A stretch of 64,000 nt of DNA from a bacterium (GCA_017744355.1 JAGIBK010000004.1:357905-421904); one strand, 5' to 3'. Positions 43,465-52,865 are shown, counted from the stretch's first letter. Numbers and translations are program-made. The notes: a model not told the origin generated them from the letters alone.

Positions 43465-43902
43465 CTACGCCTCGTCCATGACCCGGGCGAGGGCCTCGAA
43501 GCCCGCCACCACCGCCTGGCGCTCGGCGGCACTCAGGCGATCGAGCCGCTCGGCCAGGGCCTGGTGAATATCGGCGAGCATCTCCTTGAGCAGGGCCCGC
43601 CCCTCGTCGGTGATCGCAACCTGGACGGCACGCCGGTCCTCGGGGTCCATGCGTTTGTGCACCAGGCCACGCTTCTCGAGCTGGTCGCTCATCACGGTGC
43701 AGGCGCTGTTGGAGAGGGCGATGGCCGCGGCGACCTCGCTCATGCGGCGCTCGCCCCCCTCGTTCAGCAGGCGCAAGACCCCGAGCTGTGAAGGGGTGAG
43801 CGCGCGCGTCTTCGTGGCCTCCGCCCGGCACTGGCCCAGGAACCGGAGGACCTTGCTGAGCGGCGCCTCCATCTCGGCCGCCTGATGCTGACTCTTCGAC
43901 AT
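43465..43902 (-). CDS. MarR-family transcriptional regulator
   Basis: The 145-residue protein has the MarR winged helix: LTPSQLGVLRLLNEGGERRMSEVAAAIALSNSACTVMSDQLEKRGLVHKRMDPEDRRAVQVAITDEGRAL. The DxRxxxV wing motif is intact. The helical ends form the dimer interface. It is divergent from the gene at 44040 and may control it or itself; two CCAAGCA direct repeats lie in the intergenic region. The ligand is unknown. Confidence 0.88.
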   Translation of the reverse strand: MSKSQHQAAEMEAPLSKVLRFLGQCRAEATKTRALTPSQLGVLRLLNEGGERRMSEVAAAIALSNSACTVMSDQLEKRGLVHKRMDPEDRRAVQVAITDEGRALLKEMLADIHQALAERLDRLSAAERQAVVAGFEALARVMDEA

Positions 43903-44039
43903 GTCGCCGTCATCCCTTCAATTGCGCGATCGTCCTCGCTCCATTCTAAGCCAAGCAGGCAAGGCGCCAAGCAAGTTTTCGCGACCTCCCGGGTATGTTT
44001 CCTTAAGAACCGAGGAAGCATCCTCAAGGGAGCGATCGC

Positions 44040-45287
44040 ATGCAAATCCCCATCCGTCCCCTCAAGGACCTCTCCTTTCGCAACATCAAGGATCTGATCC
44101 CGAAGCCCCTCACGGGCGACAAGCCTGATCCGGTGGGAACCGGCGAGCTGCGCGTCGCCAAGGAGCGCGAGTACAAGGCCAAGCTCGACCAGGTCCGCGT
44201 CGTCGCCGAGACGCCCGACCTGCTCGTGGGCCCCGGCATCCCCCTCGGGGTCCTGGACGGCAAATCCCGCCTGAACGAGTACCGCGCGCGCTACGACAAG
44301 CCCATCGAGGCGGGCGTACGCTTCGACGGCACCGCCGATCCCAAGGTGGAGAACGTCGAGCGCCCGGGCGGCACCCCTGACGCCCCCGCCCAGTGGGATC
44401 CCCTCGAGTTCGCTCCCCGCTTCATCTTCCAGCCCGGCGAGGACGCGCTGCCCGTGTCCCCCTCCTTCGACGGCGACGCCAACCTCGAGAACGACGCCCC
44501 CGGCAAGGTGGGCGGCAAGGATGGCGCCTACAAGGACGGCGTGATCGGCGGCAAGCAGGCGCTCAGCGGTGGCTTCGCGGTCACCAAGAAGGGCGAGTAC
44601 ACGATCCTCAGCTACAGCTTCTACTACCCGACCAACAAGGCCGGCGAGTACCACAACAAGGACTGGAGCCACGCCCAGGTCTACCTGAAGCCGGACAAGA
44701 ACGGCGAAATGAAGCCCGAGTACCTCTACACCTCGTGGCACCACGGCGGCGTGCTCACCAAGTGGGACGATCTCAAGAAGGACGAGCAGGGCAAGCCCAT
44801 CATCCAGGTCTGCCTCGGCAGCCACGCCTCGTCGCCGCTCGGCAAGAACGAGAAGATGCCGACCAAGGGCCTCCAGATCCGCGGCGACGGCCAGGCGGAG
44901 CTCAACGGCAAGACCGTCCCGCACACCCTCACCTGGGACGCCTTCCAGAGCAACGTGACGAACGCCAAGCACCTGGAAGAGGGCAGCATCCCCTTCAAGG
45001 CGCGCGCGCTCATCATGCGGCGCGGCGCGGTGGCCTTCGACCCGATCATGCCCGAGGCGTTCCTCAAGGAGGGCGGATTCGGCAAGGCCGTCATGGAGAA
45101 GGCCGACCCCTACGTGGACAAGGCCGTGGACAAGGTGAAGGACTTCGGTCAGGAAATTGCCGACACGGCCAAGGACGTGGGCAAGAAGATCGGGGATACG
45201 GCCAAGGAAGTGGGCAAGGGCATCAGCAACCTGAGCAAGGAAGTCGGCCGCGACGTCAAGGGCTTCTTCGTCGGCCTCTTCAACTAG
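44040..45287 (+). CDS. Unknown protein with Vps62-like core and amphipathic LEA-like tail
   Basis: The 415-residue protein has no signal peptide. Its middle part (residues about 165-290) resembles Vps62-type proteins by a few landmarks: KDWSHAQVYL in place of the usual GDWE strand, YTSWHHGG and IQVCLGSHASSPL. The last 60 residues are a Lys/Asp/Val-rich amphipathic helix with near-repeats (VKDFGQEIADTAKDV, KIGDTAKEVGKGISNLSKEV) like LEA or apolipoprotein helices, suggesting membrane or desiccation-related binding. AAGGGAG lies upstream. The assignment is weak, and lipid association is inference. Confidence 0.65.
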   Translation: MQIPIRPLKDLSFRNIKDLIPKPLTGDKPDPVGTGELRVAKEREYKAKLDQVRVVAETPDLLVGPGIPLGVLDGKSRLNEYRARYDKPIEAGVRFDGTADPKVENVERPGGTPDAPAQWDPLEFAPRFIFQPGEDALPVSPSFDGDANLENDAPGKVGGKDGAYKDGVIGGKQALSGGFAVTKKGEYTILSYSFYYPTNKAGEYHNKDWSHAQVYLKPDKNGEMKPEYLYTSWHHGGVLTKWDDLKKDEQGKPIIQVCLGSHASSPLGKNEKMPTKGLQIRGDGQAELNGKTVPHTLTWDAFQSNVTNAKHLEEGSIPFKARALIMRRGAVAFDPIMPEAFLKEGGFGKAVMEKADPYVDKAVDKVKDFGQEIADTAKDVGKKIGDTAKEVGKGISNLSKEVGRDVKGFFVGLFN

Positions 45288-45381
45288 CCCAAAAACATGA
45301 CCGACGGACAGACGAAGAATGCCGATTAAAATACACTGCGTATTCTAATTACTGCGCAAGTATCCTAATATTATTTCTTTT

Positions 45382-45410
45382 AGCGTAGCCATCATCATGG
45401 CTACGCTTTC
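45382..45410 (+). terminator. Intrinsic terminator downstream of the Vps62-like gene
   Basis: AGCGTAGCC (45382-45390) pairs with GGCTACGCT (45399-45407), followed by TTCATT. It lies in a markedly AT-richer intergenic stretch (45.3-45.47 kb). Confidence 0.7.
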
Positions 45411-45468
45411 ATTCTTGGCGCTCCTCGGAGCTTGCCCCAGAAAGCGCAGTCCCTGAGAAAGGAAAAAA

Positions 45469-46383
45469 ATGAAAACCTGTCCCTTTTGCGCCGAAGAAAT
45501 CAAGCCAAGTGCGATCAAGTGTCGGTATTGTGGCTCGGATTTATCGGATCCGTCCGGTGCTGAAGCCGTCGGCGACGATTCTCTTTCTTCGGACAATGCC
45601 GCGGCTGTTACCACGGCCTCTCGGCGCGTAACCGCTCAACAGGTCAACACCTCGGGGCAGGGTAAAGCGGCGGTGCTACCCGAAGGGATCGCGGGCTGGA
45701 GCTGGGGGGGCTTCTGGCTGAATTGGATCTGGGCGGTCGGCAACAACACCTGGATCGGCTTGCTGGCGCTCATTCCTTGGATCGGCTTTGTCATGGCGAT
45801 CGTGCTTGGTTTCAAGGGCAGGGAGTGGGCCTGGCAAAACAAGCACTGGGCAAGCGTCGAGGAGTTCAACCGCGTTCAAAAAGCCTGGGGCTGGTGGGGG
45901 TTTGGTATCGCGGTCGCGACCGTTGTGATACTCCCAGTGCTGGTGATGATGACGGTGGCGGTTCCAAACTACACAGGAGCACAAGACAAGGCCAAAAACG
46001 CTGGAGTTACTGCAAATGTTCACATGGTCCAGGTAGCGCTTGAGCAATATGCCATCGACAACAACGGTTCGTACCCTTCTTCAGCGAAAGAATTTGATAA
46101 ATTAATCATCGAATCTCAAGCGGGCTATTTGAATAAATTCCCCGTTACGCCCTGGGGCGGAGTCCAACAGCACATGATCCCGGCCGATAATTGCGGCTAT
46201 GAATTCTCTATCAACTCAAAAAAAGGCGACATCATCTCCACTGGAAGACAAGTCGCTCAACCTGAAAAAATCAATGACTATGGCGCCATTGCATACGCCT
46301 ATAAAAATGGCAGATATATTATTTATGGCGTAGGAAAAAAGAAAAATAACGCCATCATCACAGCCATACAGCAGTATAATTAA
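45469..46383 (+). CDS. Zinc-ribbon membrane protein with type II secretion pseudopilin-like C-terminus
   Basis: The 304-residue protein is a chimera. Residues 4-24 form a zinc ribbon (CPFCAEE...CRYCGSDL). Residues about 75-115 are a Trp-rich DUF2628-like hydrophobic pair (WGGFWLNWIWAVGN, IPWIGFVMAIVLGF). Residues about 140-165 form another helix. From AVPNYTGAQDKAKNAGV onward it resembles the GspG-type pseudopilin domain (HMVQVALEQYAIDNNGSYPSSAKEF). No prepilin cleavage site precedes it. The gene is clearly lower in GC than its neighbours, which suggests acquisition. Function is unknown. Confidence 0.7.
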   Translation: MKTCPFCAEEIKPSAIKCRYCGSDLSDPSGAEAVGDDSLSSDNAAAVTTASRRVTAQQVNTSGQGKAAVLPEGIAGWSWGGFWLNWIWAVGNNTWIGLLALIPWIGFVMAIVLGFKGREWAWQNKHWASVEEFNRVQKAWGWWGFGIAVATVVILPVLVMMTVAVPNYTGAQDKAKNAGVTANVHMVQVALEQYAIDNNGSYPSSAKEFDKLIIESQAGYLNKFPVTPWGGVQQHMIPADNCGYEFSINSKKGDIISTGRQVAQPEKINDYGAIAYAYKNGRYIIYGVGKKKNNAIITAIQQYN

Positions 46384-46469
46384 AGCCACAAAACCTTTAG
46401 GCAATCTGCGTGCAAAATTAACCCGATAAATTCCTCTCTGAACCATTTGGATTCGGGAGGAATTTTTTC

Positions 46470-47882
46470 ATGACCGCACCCGGGCCTCGCCTCGCCGTCG
46501 TCTTGGCCGCGAGCCTCGTCCTCGCCACCGCCTGCGCGCGCCCCGCCCCTACCGGCGCCCCGCAGAACGACCTGAGTGTCGAGAAGGACGCGGGCGCCTG
46601 GAAGCCGCTGGTCATCGAGGATGCCGCGAGCTTCCGCCCAGCCCCGCCGCCCGCCTTCGACTCCGCCGAGGCCAAGGGCGAGATCGACGAGTTGAAGCGC
46701 CTGCAGGCGCAGCGCACCGACGACGACCGCAAGGCGATCGCCTACTGGAACGAACATGCCGCGCCCATCCCCTGGAGCGAGCTTACCGACCAGACGCTCA
46801 TCGATTCCAAGTGGGTGCCGCCCCGAGCGGCTCGGGCGCTCGCCATCGTCCATGCCGCCATGTTCGACGCCACCGTGGCCGCCTGGAACGCCAAGGCCCA
46901 CTACAAGCGCGCCGTCCCCCGGCAAGTCGAAAGTTCGCTCAGCCCGCTTTCGGGCGACGATGCCATCCCGAGCTATCCCTCGGAGCATGCGGCCGTCGCG
47001 GGGGCAGCAGCCGCCACCCTCGCCTATCTCTTCCCCGAGCAAGCCGCCGACTTCAAGGCCAAGGCCCTGGCGGCCGCCGAGACCCGCGTGCGTGCGGGCG
47101 CCAACTACCGAAGCGACGTGACGGCGGGGCTTGCCCTCGGCGAGGCCGTCGCCCAGCGGATCATCGCGCGCGCCGACGCCGACGGTTATGCCGGCAGCCC
47201 CGCCACGGCGAGCATCGCGGCGACCGCGACCACCTGGGGCAACCCGGCCGCCATGACGCCCACGGCCGGCACCTGGAAGACGTGGCTGCTGGAATCCGGC
47301 AGCCAGTTCCGCCTGCCCATGCCGAACGCCATGGACACGCAGGTCATGCAGGACGAGCTGGCCGAGGTGGGGCGCGAGGTGGACAGTCTGCCGCGCTACC
47401 CCTGGAAGCTGTCCCAGGCCACCTACTGGAACTTCGACGTGCCGGCGATCATCTGGGACAAGACCGCCAAGCGGCTCCTCAAGGAGAAGCACGCGAGCAC
47501 GCCCCAGGCGGCCCGGACCCTCGCGGTGCTCGGCACCCTCGAGGCGGACACCTTCATCGCCCTGTGGGATACCAAGTACGTGGTGCTGCGCAAGCGCCCG
47601 GCGCACATGGACCCCAACCTCCAGGCCAAGATGCCCTTCGCCACGCCGCCCCACCCCTCGTACCCCTCGGGCCACTCGGGGGCGTCCATGGCCGCGGCGA
47701 CGTACCTGGCCAGCGTCTTCCCAGACTACGCGATGGACCTCTACGACGACGCCAACCAGGCCGCCATGTCGCGCCTCTACGCAGGCATCCACTATCCCAG
47801 CGACAACACGGACGGGCTCAAAATGGGGAAGCAGATCGCCGACTACGCCCTTCAGAAGTTGAAGAACCGTGGCACGCTCTAA
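46470..47882 (+). CDS. Vanadium-haloperoxidase/PAP2-superfamily lipoprotein
   Basis: The 470-residue protein has a lipoprotein signal (VVLAASLVLATAC). Two acid-phosphatase-like segments follow. The first has IPSYPSEHAAVAG near residue 170 and GANYRSDVTAG. The second has HPSYPSGHSGASMAAATYLASVFPDY near residue 400 and SRLYAGIHYPSDNTDG. The second carries the full PSGH...SRxxxGxHxxxD set used to bind vanadate or phosphate. The first has PSEH. It would act in the envelope as a phosphatase or peroxidase. GGGAGGA precedes the ATG. Confidence 0.85.
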   Translation: MTAPGPRLAVVLAASLVLATACARPAPTGAPQNDLSVEKDAGAWKPLVIEDAASFRPAPPPAFDSAEAKGEIDELKRLQAQRTDDDRKAIAYWNEHAAPIPWSELTDQTLIDSKWVPPRAARALAIVHAAMFDATVAAWNAKAHYKRAVPRQVESSLSPLSGDDAIPSYPSEHAAVAGAAAATLAYLFPEQAADFKAKALAAAETRVRAGANYRSDVTAGLALGEAVAQRIIARADADGYAGSPATASIAATATTWGNPAAMTPTAGTWKTWLLESGSQFRLPMPNAMDTQVMQDELAEVGREVDSLPRYPWKLSQATYWNFDVPAIIWDKTAKRLLKEKHASTPQAARTLAVLGTLEADTFIALWDTKYVVLRKRPAHMDPNLQAKMPFATPPHPSYPSGHSGASMAAATYLASVFPDYAMDLYDDANQAAMSRLYAGIHYPSDNTDGLKMGKQIADYALQKLKNRGTL

Positions 47883-47908
47883 AACTCCCTGCCCCCTGGC
47901 AGGGCGGG

Positions 47909-47986
47909 GGCCATCTAACAAAACTGTTCCTTCAAGCCGCTCACAGCGGCCAAAACTCAACACATGCCTGGTTTTGTTAGGTGGCC
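47909..47986 (+). repeat. 66-nt palindromic structured element, copy A
   Basis: The core (47915-47980) begins CTAACAAAAC and ends GTTTTGTTAG. It contains an inner hairpin GCCGC-TCACA-GCGGC. The outer stem extends into flanking GGCCAT/GTGGCC, giving about 17 paired positions. Copies B (59.2 kb) and C (60.9 kb) have cores of exactly the same length and orientation, but different outer-stem sequence that stays complementary. It lies after the haloperoxidase gene and before the lipoprotein gene at 48019. Confidence 0.8.
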
Positions 47987-48018
47987 TTAGGGGGTGGGGG
48001 GATGCCATCAAGTTCCTC

Positions 48019-48642
48019 ATGCCCCTCGTCCTGGTGGGTTGCGGCTCAGTGAGCGAAGCGCAACTCCCTTCGCCGCCGTCGCTCATCGGCTCTCTGCCCA
48101 CCCCCGAGCCGACGCGCACCCCGGACGAGGGTGACAAGCTCCTACTCGGCACGGCCTTCTTCCACGAAGGGTTCGAAACCGGCACCGACGCCTGGACTCT
48201 CGAAGGCGAGAGCGCGGGCGTTGCCTGGCGCCGCCTGGAGGGCAACTTCTGCGGTGGCGCCTTCGCCATGCTGATCGGCCGCGAGGCCCAGGCCCCTTTC
48301 GTCGACGCCGAGGGCGACTTCCTGCTCACCCTGAAGCAGCCCATCGACCTTACAGGCCACACCCGCCCCCACGTGGCCTACGACGTGCTCGGCAGCGCCA
48401 ACCCCGCCGACTCCCTGGTGCTCCAGCCCGAGGCCCGGCGCCCCGGCGGCACCTGGCAAGCCGTGGGCCGCGAGACCTACGCCGAGTATCCCCGGATGGT
48501 GGCGCATCGCTACGCGGACCTGACGGCGTTCGCAGGAGGACTCGTCGAGCTGCGCTTCCGGGCCACCCTCCGAGCGGCCGATCAAGCGAGAAAAGGCCTC
48601 TTGCTGGACGACATCCGGGTGCTGGAGCCGACCAACCTCTAG
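48019..48642 (+). CDS. Lipoprotein with beta-sandwich (jelly-roll-like) domain
   Basis: The protein has a lipobox (LVLVGC) and then a proline-rich spacer. A beta-rich domain follows, opening FFHEGFETGTDAWTLEGESAG and closing with GLVELRFRATLRAADQARKGLLLDDIRVLEP, the pattern of MAM/laminin-G-like or carbohydrate-binding jelly rolls. The start is uncertain. ATG at 48019 leaves only six residues before the lipobox. An in-frame TTG at 47975, inside repeat copy A, would give a better signal peptide. No function can be assigned. Confidence 0.6.
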   Translation: MPLVLVGCGSVSEAQLPSPPSLIGSLPTPEPTRTPDEGDKLLLGTAFFHEGFETGTDAWTLEGESAGVAWRRLEGNFCGGAFAMLIGREAQAPFVDAEGDFLLTLKQPIDLTGHTRPHVAYDVLGSANPADSLVLQPEARRPGGTWQAVGRETYAEYPRMVAHRYADLTAFAGGLVELRFRATLRAADQARKGLLLDDIRVLEPTNL

Positions 48643-48662
48643 CCGTGCGCTAGAATGGAGGC

Positions 48663-49520
48663 ATGGACCCCCTTCTGTTCACGCTGGCCGTGCTCGCGGC
48701 CTCGCTCCTCGCCGGCCTGCTCGGTTCCCTGCTCGGAATCGGCGGCGGGATGATCCTCGTGCCCTTCCTGACCATCGTCATGCACGTGGACATTCGCCTC
48801 GCCATCGGCGCGAGCCTCATCTCGGTCATCGCGACCTCGAGCGGGGCGGCGATCGCCTATCTCAAAGACCGGATCACCAACGTCCGGGTCGGCATGTTCC
48901 TCGAAGTCGGCACCACCACCGGCGCCCTGGTGGGTGCTACGATCGCGGGCTTCGCCCCCGCCTCGGTGCTGGCCATGGTCTTCGGGGTCGTCCTCTCCTA
49001 CTCGGCCTACCAGATGCTCCAGGCGCGGCACCAGGAAACGCCGCCCCTCGTATCGAGCCCCGCCGCCGAGCGCCTCAGGCTCGCGAGCTCCTACTACGAC
49101 CCCGCACTCAAGCAGCACGTCGAGTACGGGGTGAGCGGCGTCTGGCCGAGCCTCGGGGTCATGTGGATCGCAGGCGCCCTTTCGGGCCTCTTGGGGATCG
49201 GTAGCGGGGTCTTCAAGGTGCTCGCCATGGATCTCTTCATGAAGCTGCCCCTCAAGGTATCGAGCACCACCTCCAACTTCATGATCGGGGTGACGGGAGC
49301 CGCCTCGGCCGGGGTCTATTTCTTCCGGGGCGACATCCAGCCATACCTGGCGGCTCCGGTGGCCATTGGCGTGCTCGCAGGCTCCATGCTCGGCGCCAAG
49401 CTCTTGGTGCGCATGAAGAGCACCCGCCTGCGCCAGATCTTCGTGGTCGTGGTCGCATTCGCCGCCCTCCAGATGATCTGGCGCGGTGTCTCGGGGCTCT
49501 GGGGAGGCTGGCATGGCTAA
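48663..49520 (+). CDS. TauE/SafE family membrane transporter, partner of DUF1634
   Basis: The 285-residue protein has about eight helices and the TauE signatures LLGSLLGIGGGMILVPFLT at the start and GALSGLLGIGSGVFKVLAMD in the second half. It overlaps the DUF1634 gene by 8 nt, a pairing common in bacteria, and may export sulfite or another sulfur compound. It differs clearly from the shorter paralogue at 26.9 kb. Confidence 0.88.
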   Translation: MDPLLFTLAVLAASLLAGLLGSLLGIGGGMILVPFLTIVMHVDIRLAIGASLISVIATSSGAAIAYLKDRITNVRVGMFLEVGTTTGALVGATIAGFAPASVLAMVFGVVLSYSAYQMLQARHQETPPLVSSPAAERLRLASSYYDPALKQHVEYGVSGVWPSLGVMWIAGALSGLLGIGSGVFKVLAMDLFMKLPLKVSSTTSNFMIGVTGAASAGVYFFRGDIQPYLAAPVAIGVLAGSMLGAKLLVRMKSTRLRQIFVVVVAFAALQMIWRGVSGLWGGWHG

Positions 49521-49902
49521 ACCCGACCAGTCCCCCATGGAGCTGGTGCTCGCCAAGCTCATGGCCCTCGGCGTCTACCTGAGCGCCACGATCGTCGTAG
49601 CGGGGCTCGGCTGGTCCTGGATCCTGCGCCTCTCGGGCCACCCGCGCCCTGAAGTAGACCTGAGCCAAGTGAACCCCGCCGCGGTGCCGCACACCCTGCC
49701 CCAGCTCTTCGAAGGGATCCAGGCAGGAGACCCCGTCGCCCTGATGGGCCTCGGGCTCCTGTGCTTGATCCTCACCCCCATGCTTCGGGTCGTGACCTCG
49801 CTGATCCTCTTCATCAAGCAGCGAGACTGGCTCTATACGGGCATCTGCGCCTTCGTGCTCACCATGCTGCTCATCGGGATGCTGCTGGGCGCCCACGAAT
49901 AA
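49513..49902 (+). CDS. DUF1634 family membrane protein
   Basis: The 129-residue protein has three predicted helices and the DUF1634 features: LVLAKLMALGVYLSATIVVAGL near the start, then LLCLILTPMLRVVTSLILF and the closing helix. It is the usual partner of TauE/SafE proteins. The 3' end overlaps the converging glycerate kinase gene by 32 nt. Confidence 0.85.
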   Translation: MAKPDQSPMELVLAKLMALGVYLSATIVVAGLGWSWILRLSGHPRPEVDLSQVNPAAVPHTLPQLFEGIQAGDPVALMGLGLLCLILTPMLRVVTSLILFIKQRDWLYTGICAFVLTMLLIGMLLGAHE

Positions 49903-51025
49903 GCCGCGCAAGGCGAGCAGCCGCCGCTTCGAGCAGCGCGGGGGCCTGCGCCATGGCTTCCTCGCGCGAGAGGGGGCCTGCCACCAGCGGCATGGCGGCG
50001 CCCCCCGCCTCTGCGAGCTGTGCTTCGCCCTCGGCGGTGAGGATGCCTGCGATCGCCACCAGCGGAATCCCCTTCACCCGGCAGCGCTCGGCAAGACGCC
50101 CTACCACCTTGCCCTCGAAGGATTGCGCATCCAGGCTCCCCTCGCCCGTGATCACGAGGCGCGCCTTTGCCAGGGCCTCATCTAGGCCGACCGCCTCGGC
50201 GATGAGCTCGAAACCTGGCCGCATCGTCGCCTCCGCGATAACGACCAAGGTCGCAGGCACCCCGCCTGCCGCTCCGGTACCCGGCATGTCGTGGATCTGC
50301 CCGCCGAACTGGCGCGCGAGGACCTCGGCCACCTGGGTCAGCGCCTGTTCGAGCGCTTCGACCACCTCAGGCGTGGCCCCCTTCTGGGGCGCGTACACCG
50401 GCGCCGCCCCGCGCGGGCCCAGGAGCGGATTGGTGACGTCCACCGCAAGCTCGATCCGGGCCTCCCGTAGCACGGGGTGCGCTTCAGCCAAGCTGATGAC
50501 CGCAAGCCGGCTGAGTGCGCCGCCACCAGGCGGCAACTCGGCACCCTGGGTGTCTCGAAAGCGCACTCCCAGCGCCTGCAAGAGACCAACCCCGGCATCC
50601 ACCGTGGCGCTGCCGCCGAGCGCAAGGATCAAGCGTTCAAAGGGCCTCTCCGCCCAGGCCGCCGCGATGAGCTCGCCCACTCCCCGGGTGGTGGTGCGCA
50701 AGGGGTCCCGGGCCTCCGGCGGCACCTGGACCAGACCCGCAGCCGACGAGAGCTCGACCACCACCGTCTTGCCGTCGCCGAGGCGCCCGTAGGCGGCCTG
50801 CACGGGACGGCCCAGGGCGTCGGTCACCGAGGCCCTGCGAAGGCTCCCGGCTGTCGCCGCCACCAGCGTCTCCACGACGCCCTCGCCCCCGTCCGAAAGG
50901 GGCAGCTCCCGCAGCATCGCCTCGGGACAGACGGCCCGAAAGCCCTTCGCGATCGCAGCGGCGGCCTCCCGCGCCGAGAGGCTGGCCTTGAAGGAATTGG
51001 GGGCCACGAGCACGACGTCCGGCAT
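49871..51025 (-). CDS. Glycerate kinase (GlxK/GarK type)
   Basis: The 384-residue cytosolic enzyme phosphorylates D-glycerate. Family motifs are visible: VLVAPNSFKASLSAREAAAAIAKGF at the start, LSDGGEGVVETL, LALGGSATVDAGVGLLQALG, and LVITGEGSLDAQSFEGKVVGRLAERC. The length is normal. The 2- versus 3-phosphoglycerate product cannot be decided from sequence. It is transcribed alone, divergent from aroC. Confidence 0.93.
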   Translation of the reverse strand: MPDVVLVAPNSFKASLSAREAAAAIAKGFRAVCPEAMLRELPLSDGGEGVVETLVAATAGSLRRASVTDALGRPVQAAYGRLGDGKTVVVELSSAAGLVQVPPEARDPLRTTTRGVGELIAAAWAERPFERLILALGGSATVDAGVGLLQALGVRFRDTQGAELPPGGGALSRLAVISLAEAHPVLREARIELAVDVTNPLLGPRGAAPVYAPQKGATPEVVEALEQALTQVAEVLARQFGGQIHDMPGTGAAGGVPATLVVIAEATMRPGFELIAEAVGLDEALAKARLVITGEGSLDAQSFEGKVVGRLAERCRVKGIPLVAIAGILTAEGEAQLAEAGGAAMPLVAGPLSREEAMAQAPALLEAAAARLARLIRGRPAASR

Positions 51026-51122
51026 GGCGTCCTCCCTTGCGAGTCACGGGCGATGCGGCCTTATTGTATGCAAAGCGAGCCTCTGTTACCATCGCGAGCG
51101 TTGCCCTTGAATGGAGGCTTTC

Positions 51123-52295
51123 ATGCCCATGCGCTTCCTCACCGCCGGAGAGTCCCACGGCCCCATCCAGCTCGCCGTGGTCGAAGGCTATCCTGCGGGC
51201 GTGCCGCTCATCCCCGATCCCATCGACCGCGAGCTGGGCCGCCGCCAGGGCGGCTACGGCCGGGGCCAGCGCATGAAGATCGAGCAGGACCGCGTCACCT
51301 TCCTCTCGGGGGTGCGCAACGGCCTGACCACCGGCGCTCCCATCACCATGCAGGTGCCCAATCGGGACTACGCCAACTGGACCCTCGCCATGGATCCCTC
51401 GCCGGTCGATCCCGAGGATGCGGCCCGGCTTGAGGCGATCGCCGCCAAGCGCATCACCAAGGTCCGCCCGGGCCACGCCGACTACCCCGGCGCCCGCAAG
51501 TACCGCCTCGACGACGTGCGCGACGTGCTCGAACGCTCGAGCGCCCGCGAGACGACCGCCCGGGTCATGGTCGGCGCTCTGGCCGGCGTCCTGCTCTCCG
51601 AGTTCGGCATCCGGGTCGCCTCCCACGTGGTCGAAATCGGCGGCATTTCAGCCACGAGCACCCACGACTCGCTCGATGAGCTGATCGAGGCAGCGGAGAG
51701 CTCGCCGGTGCGCTGCGCGGACCCCGAGGCGAGCGCCAAGATGGTGGCGCTGATCGACCAGACCCGCTCGGCGGGCGACACCCTGGGGGGCGTGCTCGAG
51801 GTGGTCGCCACCGGCCTGCCCGTGGGCCTCGGCAGCTACGCCCAGTGGGATCGCCGCCTCGATGGCCTCTTGGCCCAGGCCCTCATGAGCATCCACGCCA
51901 TCAAGGGGGTGGAGGTGGGCCTCGGCTTCGAAGCCGCGCGGCGTCCAGGCTCGGCGGTCCACGACCCCTTCTACCCCGGCTTCAAGCGCGAGACCAACCG
52001 CGCCGGCGGCCTGGAGGGCGGCATCACCAACGGCCAGCCGCTCGTCCTGCGCCTTGCCATGAAGCCCATCCCGACCCTCATCCACCCCTTGCCGAGCGTC
52101 CACCTGGATACCGGCGAGGCGGTCAAGGCCCACTTCGAGCGCTCGGACGTCTGTGCGGTGCCCGCGGCGGGCATCGTCGCCGAGGCCATGGTCCGCTGGA
52201 CGCTCGCCAACGCCTTCCTCGATAAGCTCGGCGGGGACTCTCTCTCCGAGATCCGAGACCACTTCCGCACCCTCTTCGCAGAAACCGAGCGCTAA
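51123..52295 (+). CDS. aroC: Chorismate synthase
   Basis: The 390-residue protein makes chorismate from EPSP using reduced FMN. Signatures include [23 protein letters not shown] at the start, [55 protein letters not shown], and [28 protein letters not shown] lies 5 nt before the chosen ATG; the ATG at 51129 is an alternative. It is coupled to aroQ by a TAATG junction. Confidence 0.96.
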   Translation: MPMRFLTAGESHGPIQLAVVEGYPAGVPLIPDPIDRELGRRQGGYGRGQRMKIEQDRVTFLSGVRNGLTTGAPITMQVPNRDYANWTLAMDPSPVDPEDAARLEAIAAKRITKVRPGHADYPGARKYRLDDVRDVLERSSARETTARVMVGALAGVLLSEFGIRVASHVVEIGGISATSTHDSLDELIEAAESSPVRCADPEASAKMVALIDQTRSAGDTLGGVLEVVATGLPVGLGSYAQWDRRLDGLLAQALMSIHAIKGVEVGLGFEAARRPGSAVHDPFYPGFKRETNRAGGLEGGITNGQPLVLRLAMKPIPTLIHPLPSVHLDTGEAVKAHFERSDVCAVPAAGIVAEAMVRWTLANAFLDKLGGDSLSEIRDHFRTLFAETER

Positions 52296-52735
52296 TGACC
52301 AAGATCCTCGTCCTCCACGGCCCCAACCTCAACATGCTGGGCGCGCGCGAGCCCGCCATCTACGGCACCACCACCCTCGTCCAGATCGACCGCAGCCTGG
52401 AGGCGCTCGCCGCCGAGCTGGGCGTGAGCGTCACCTGCCGCCAATCCAACCACGAGGGCTTCCTCATCGACTGGATCCAGGCCGCCCCCCACGAGGGCTA
52501 CGCCGGGATCGTCATCAACCCGGGCGGGCTGACCCACACCAGCGTGAGCCTGCGCGACGCGCTCGCGGGCGCCGGCCTGCCGGTGGTCGAGGTCCATATG
52601 TCCAACACCCACGCCCGCGAGGAGTTCCGGCACCACTCCTTCGTCTCGGGGATCGCCAAGGGCGTCATCACGGGCTTCGGCGCCGAGAGCTACCGGCTCG
52701 GGCTGCGCGCCATGCGCCACATCCTCGAACCATGA
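52295..52735 (+). CDS. aroQ: Type II 3-dehydroquinate dehydratase
   Basis: The 146-residue enzyme removes water from 3-dehydroquinate in the shikimate pathway and forms a dodecamer. The motifs [50 protein letters not shown] and [18 protein letters not shown] contain the catalytic Tyr, Arg and His positions. It follows aroC with a 1-nt overlap, so two shikimate steps are co-expressed. Confidence 0.96.
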   Translation: MTKILVLHGPNLNMLGAREPAIYGTTTLVQIDRSLEALAAELGVSVTCRQSNHEGFLIDWIQAAPHEGYAGIVINPGGLTHTSVSLRDALAGAGLPVVEVHMSNTHAREEFRHHSFVSGIAKGVITGFGAESYRLGLRAMRHILEP

Positions 52736-52865
52736 CACAAGCATGACACGCAGCGACGCTTCCATGACCGACATCGAGCGTGGCTCCAGGTAACAATAGA
52801 GAGGGTGGCAGCGGGCCGCCCTCTTGTTGTTTTGCGACACGACGCGAAAGGAGTGTTTCCCCCAC

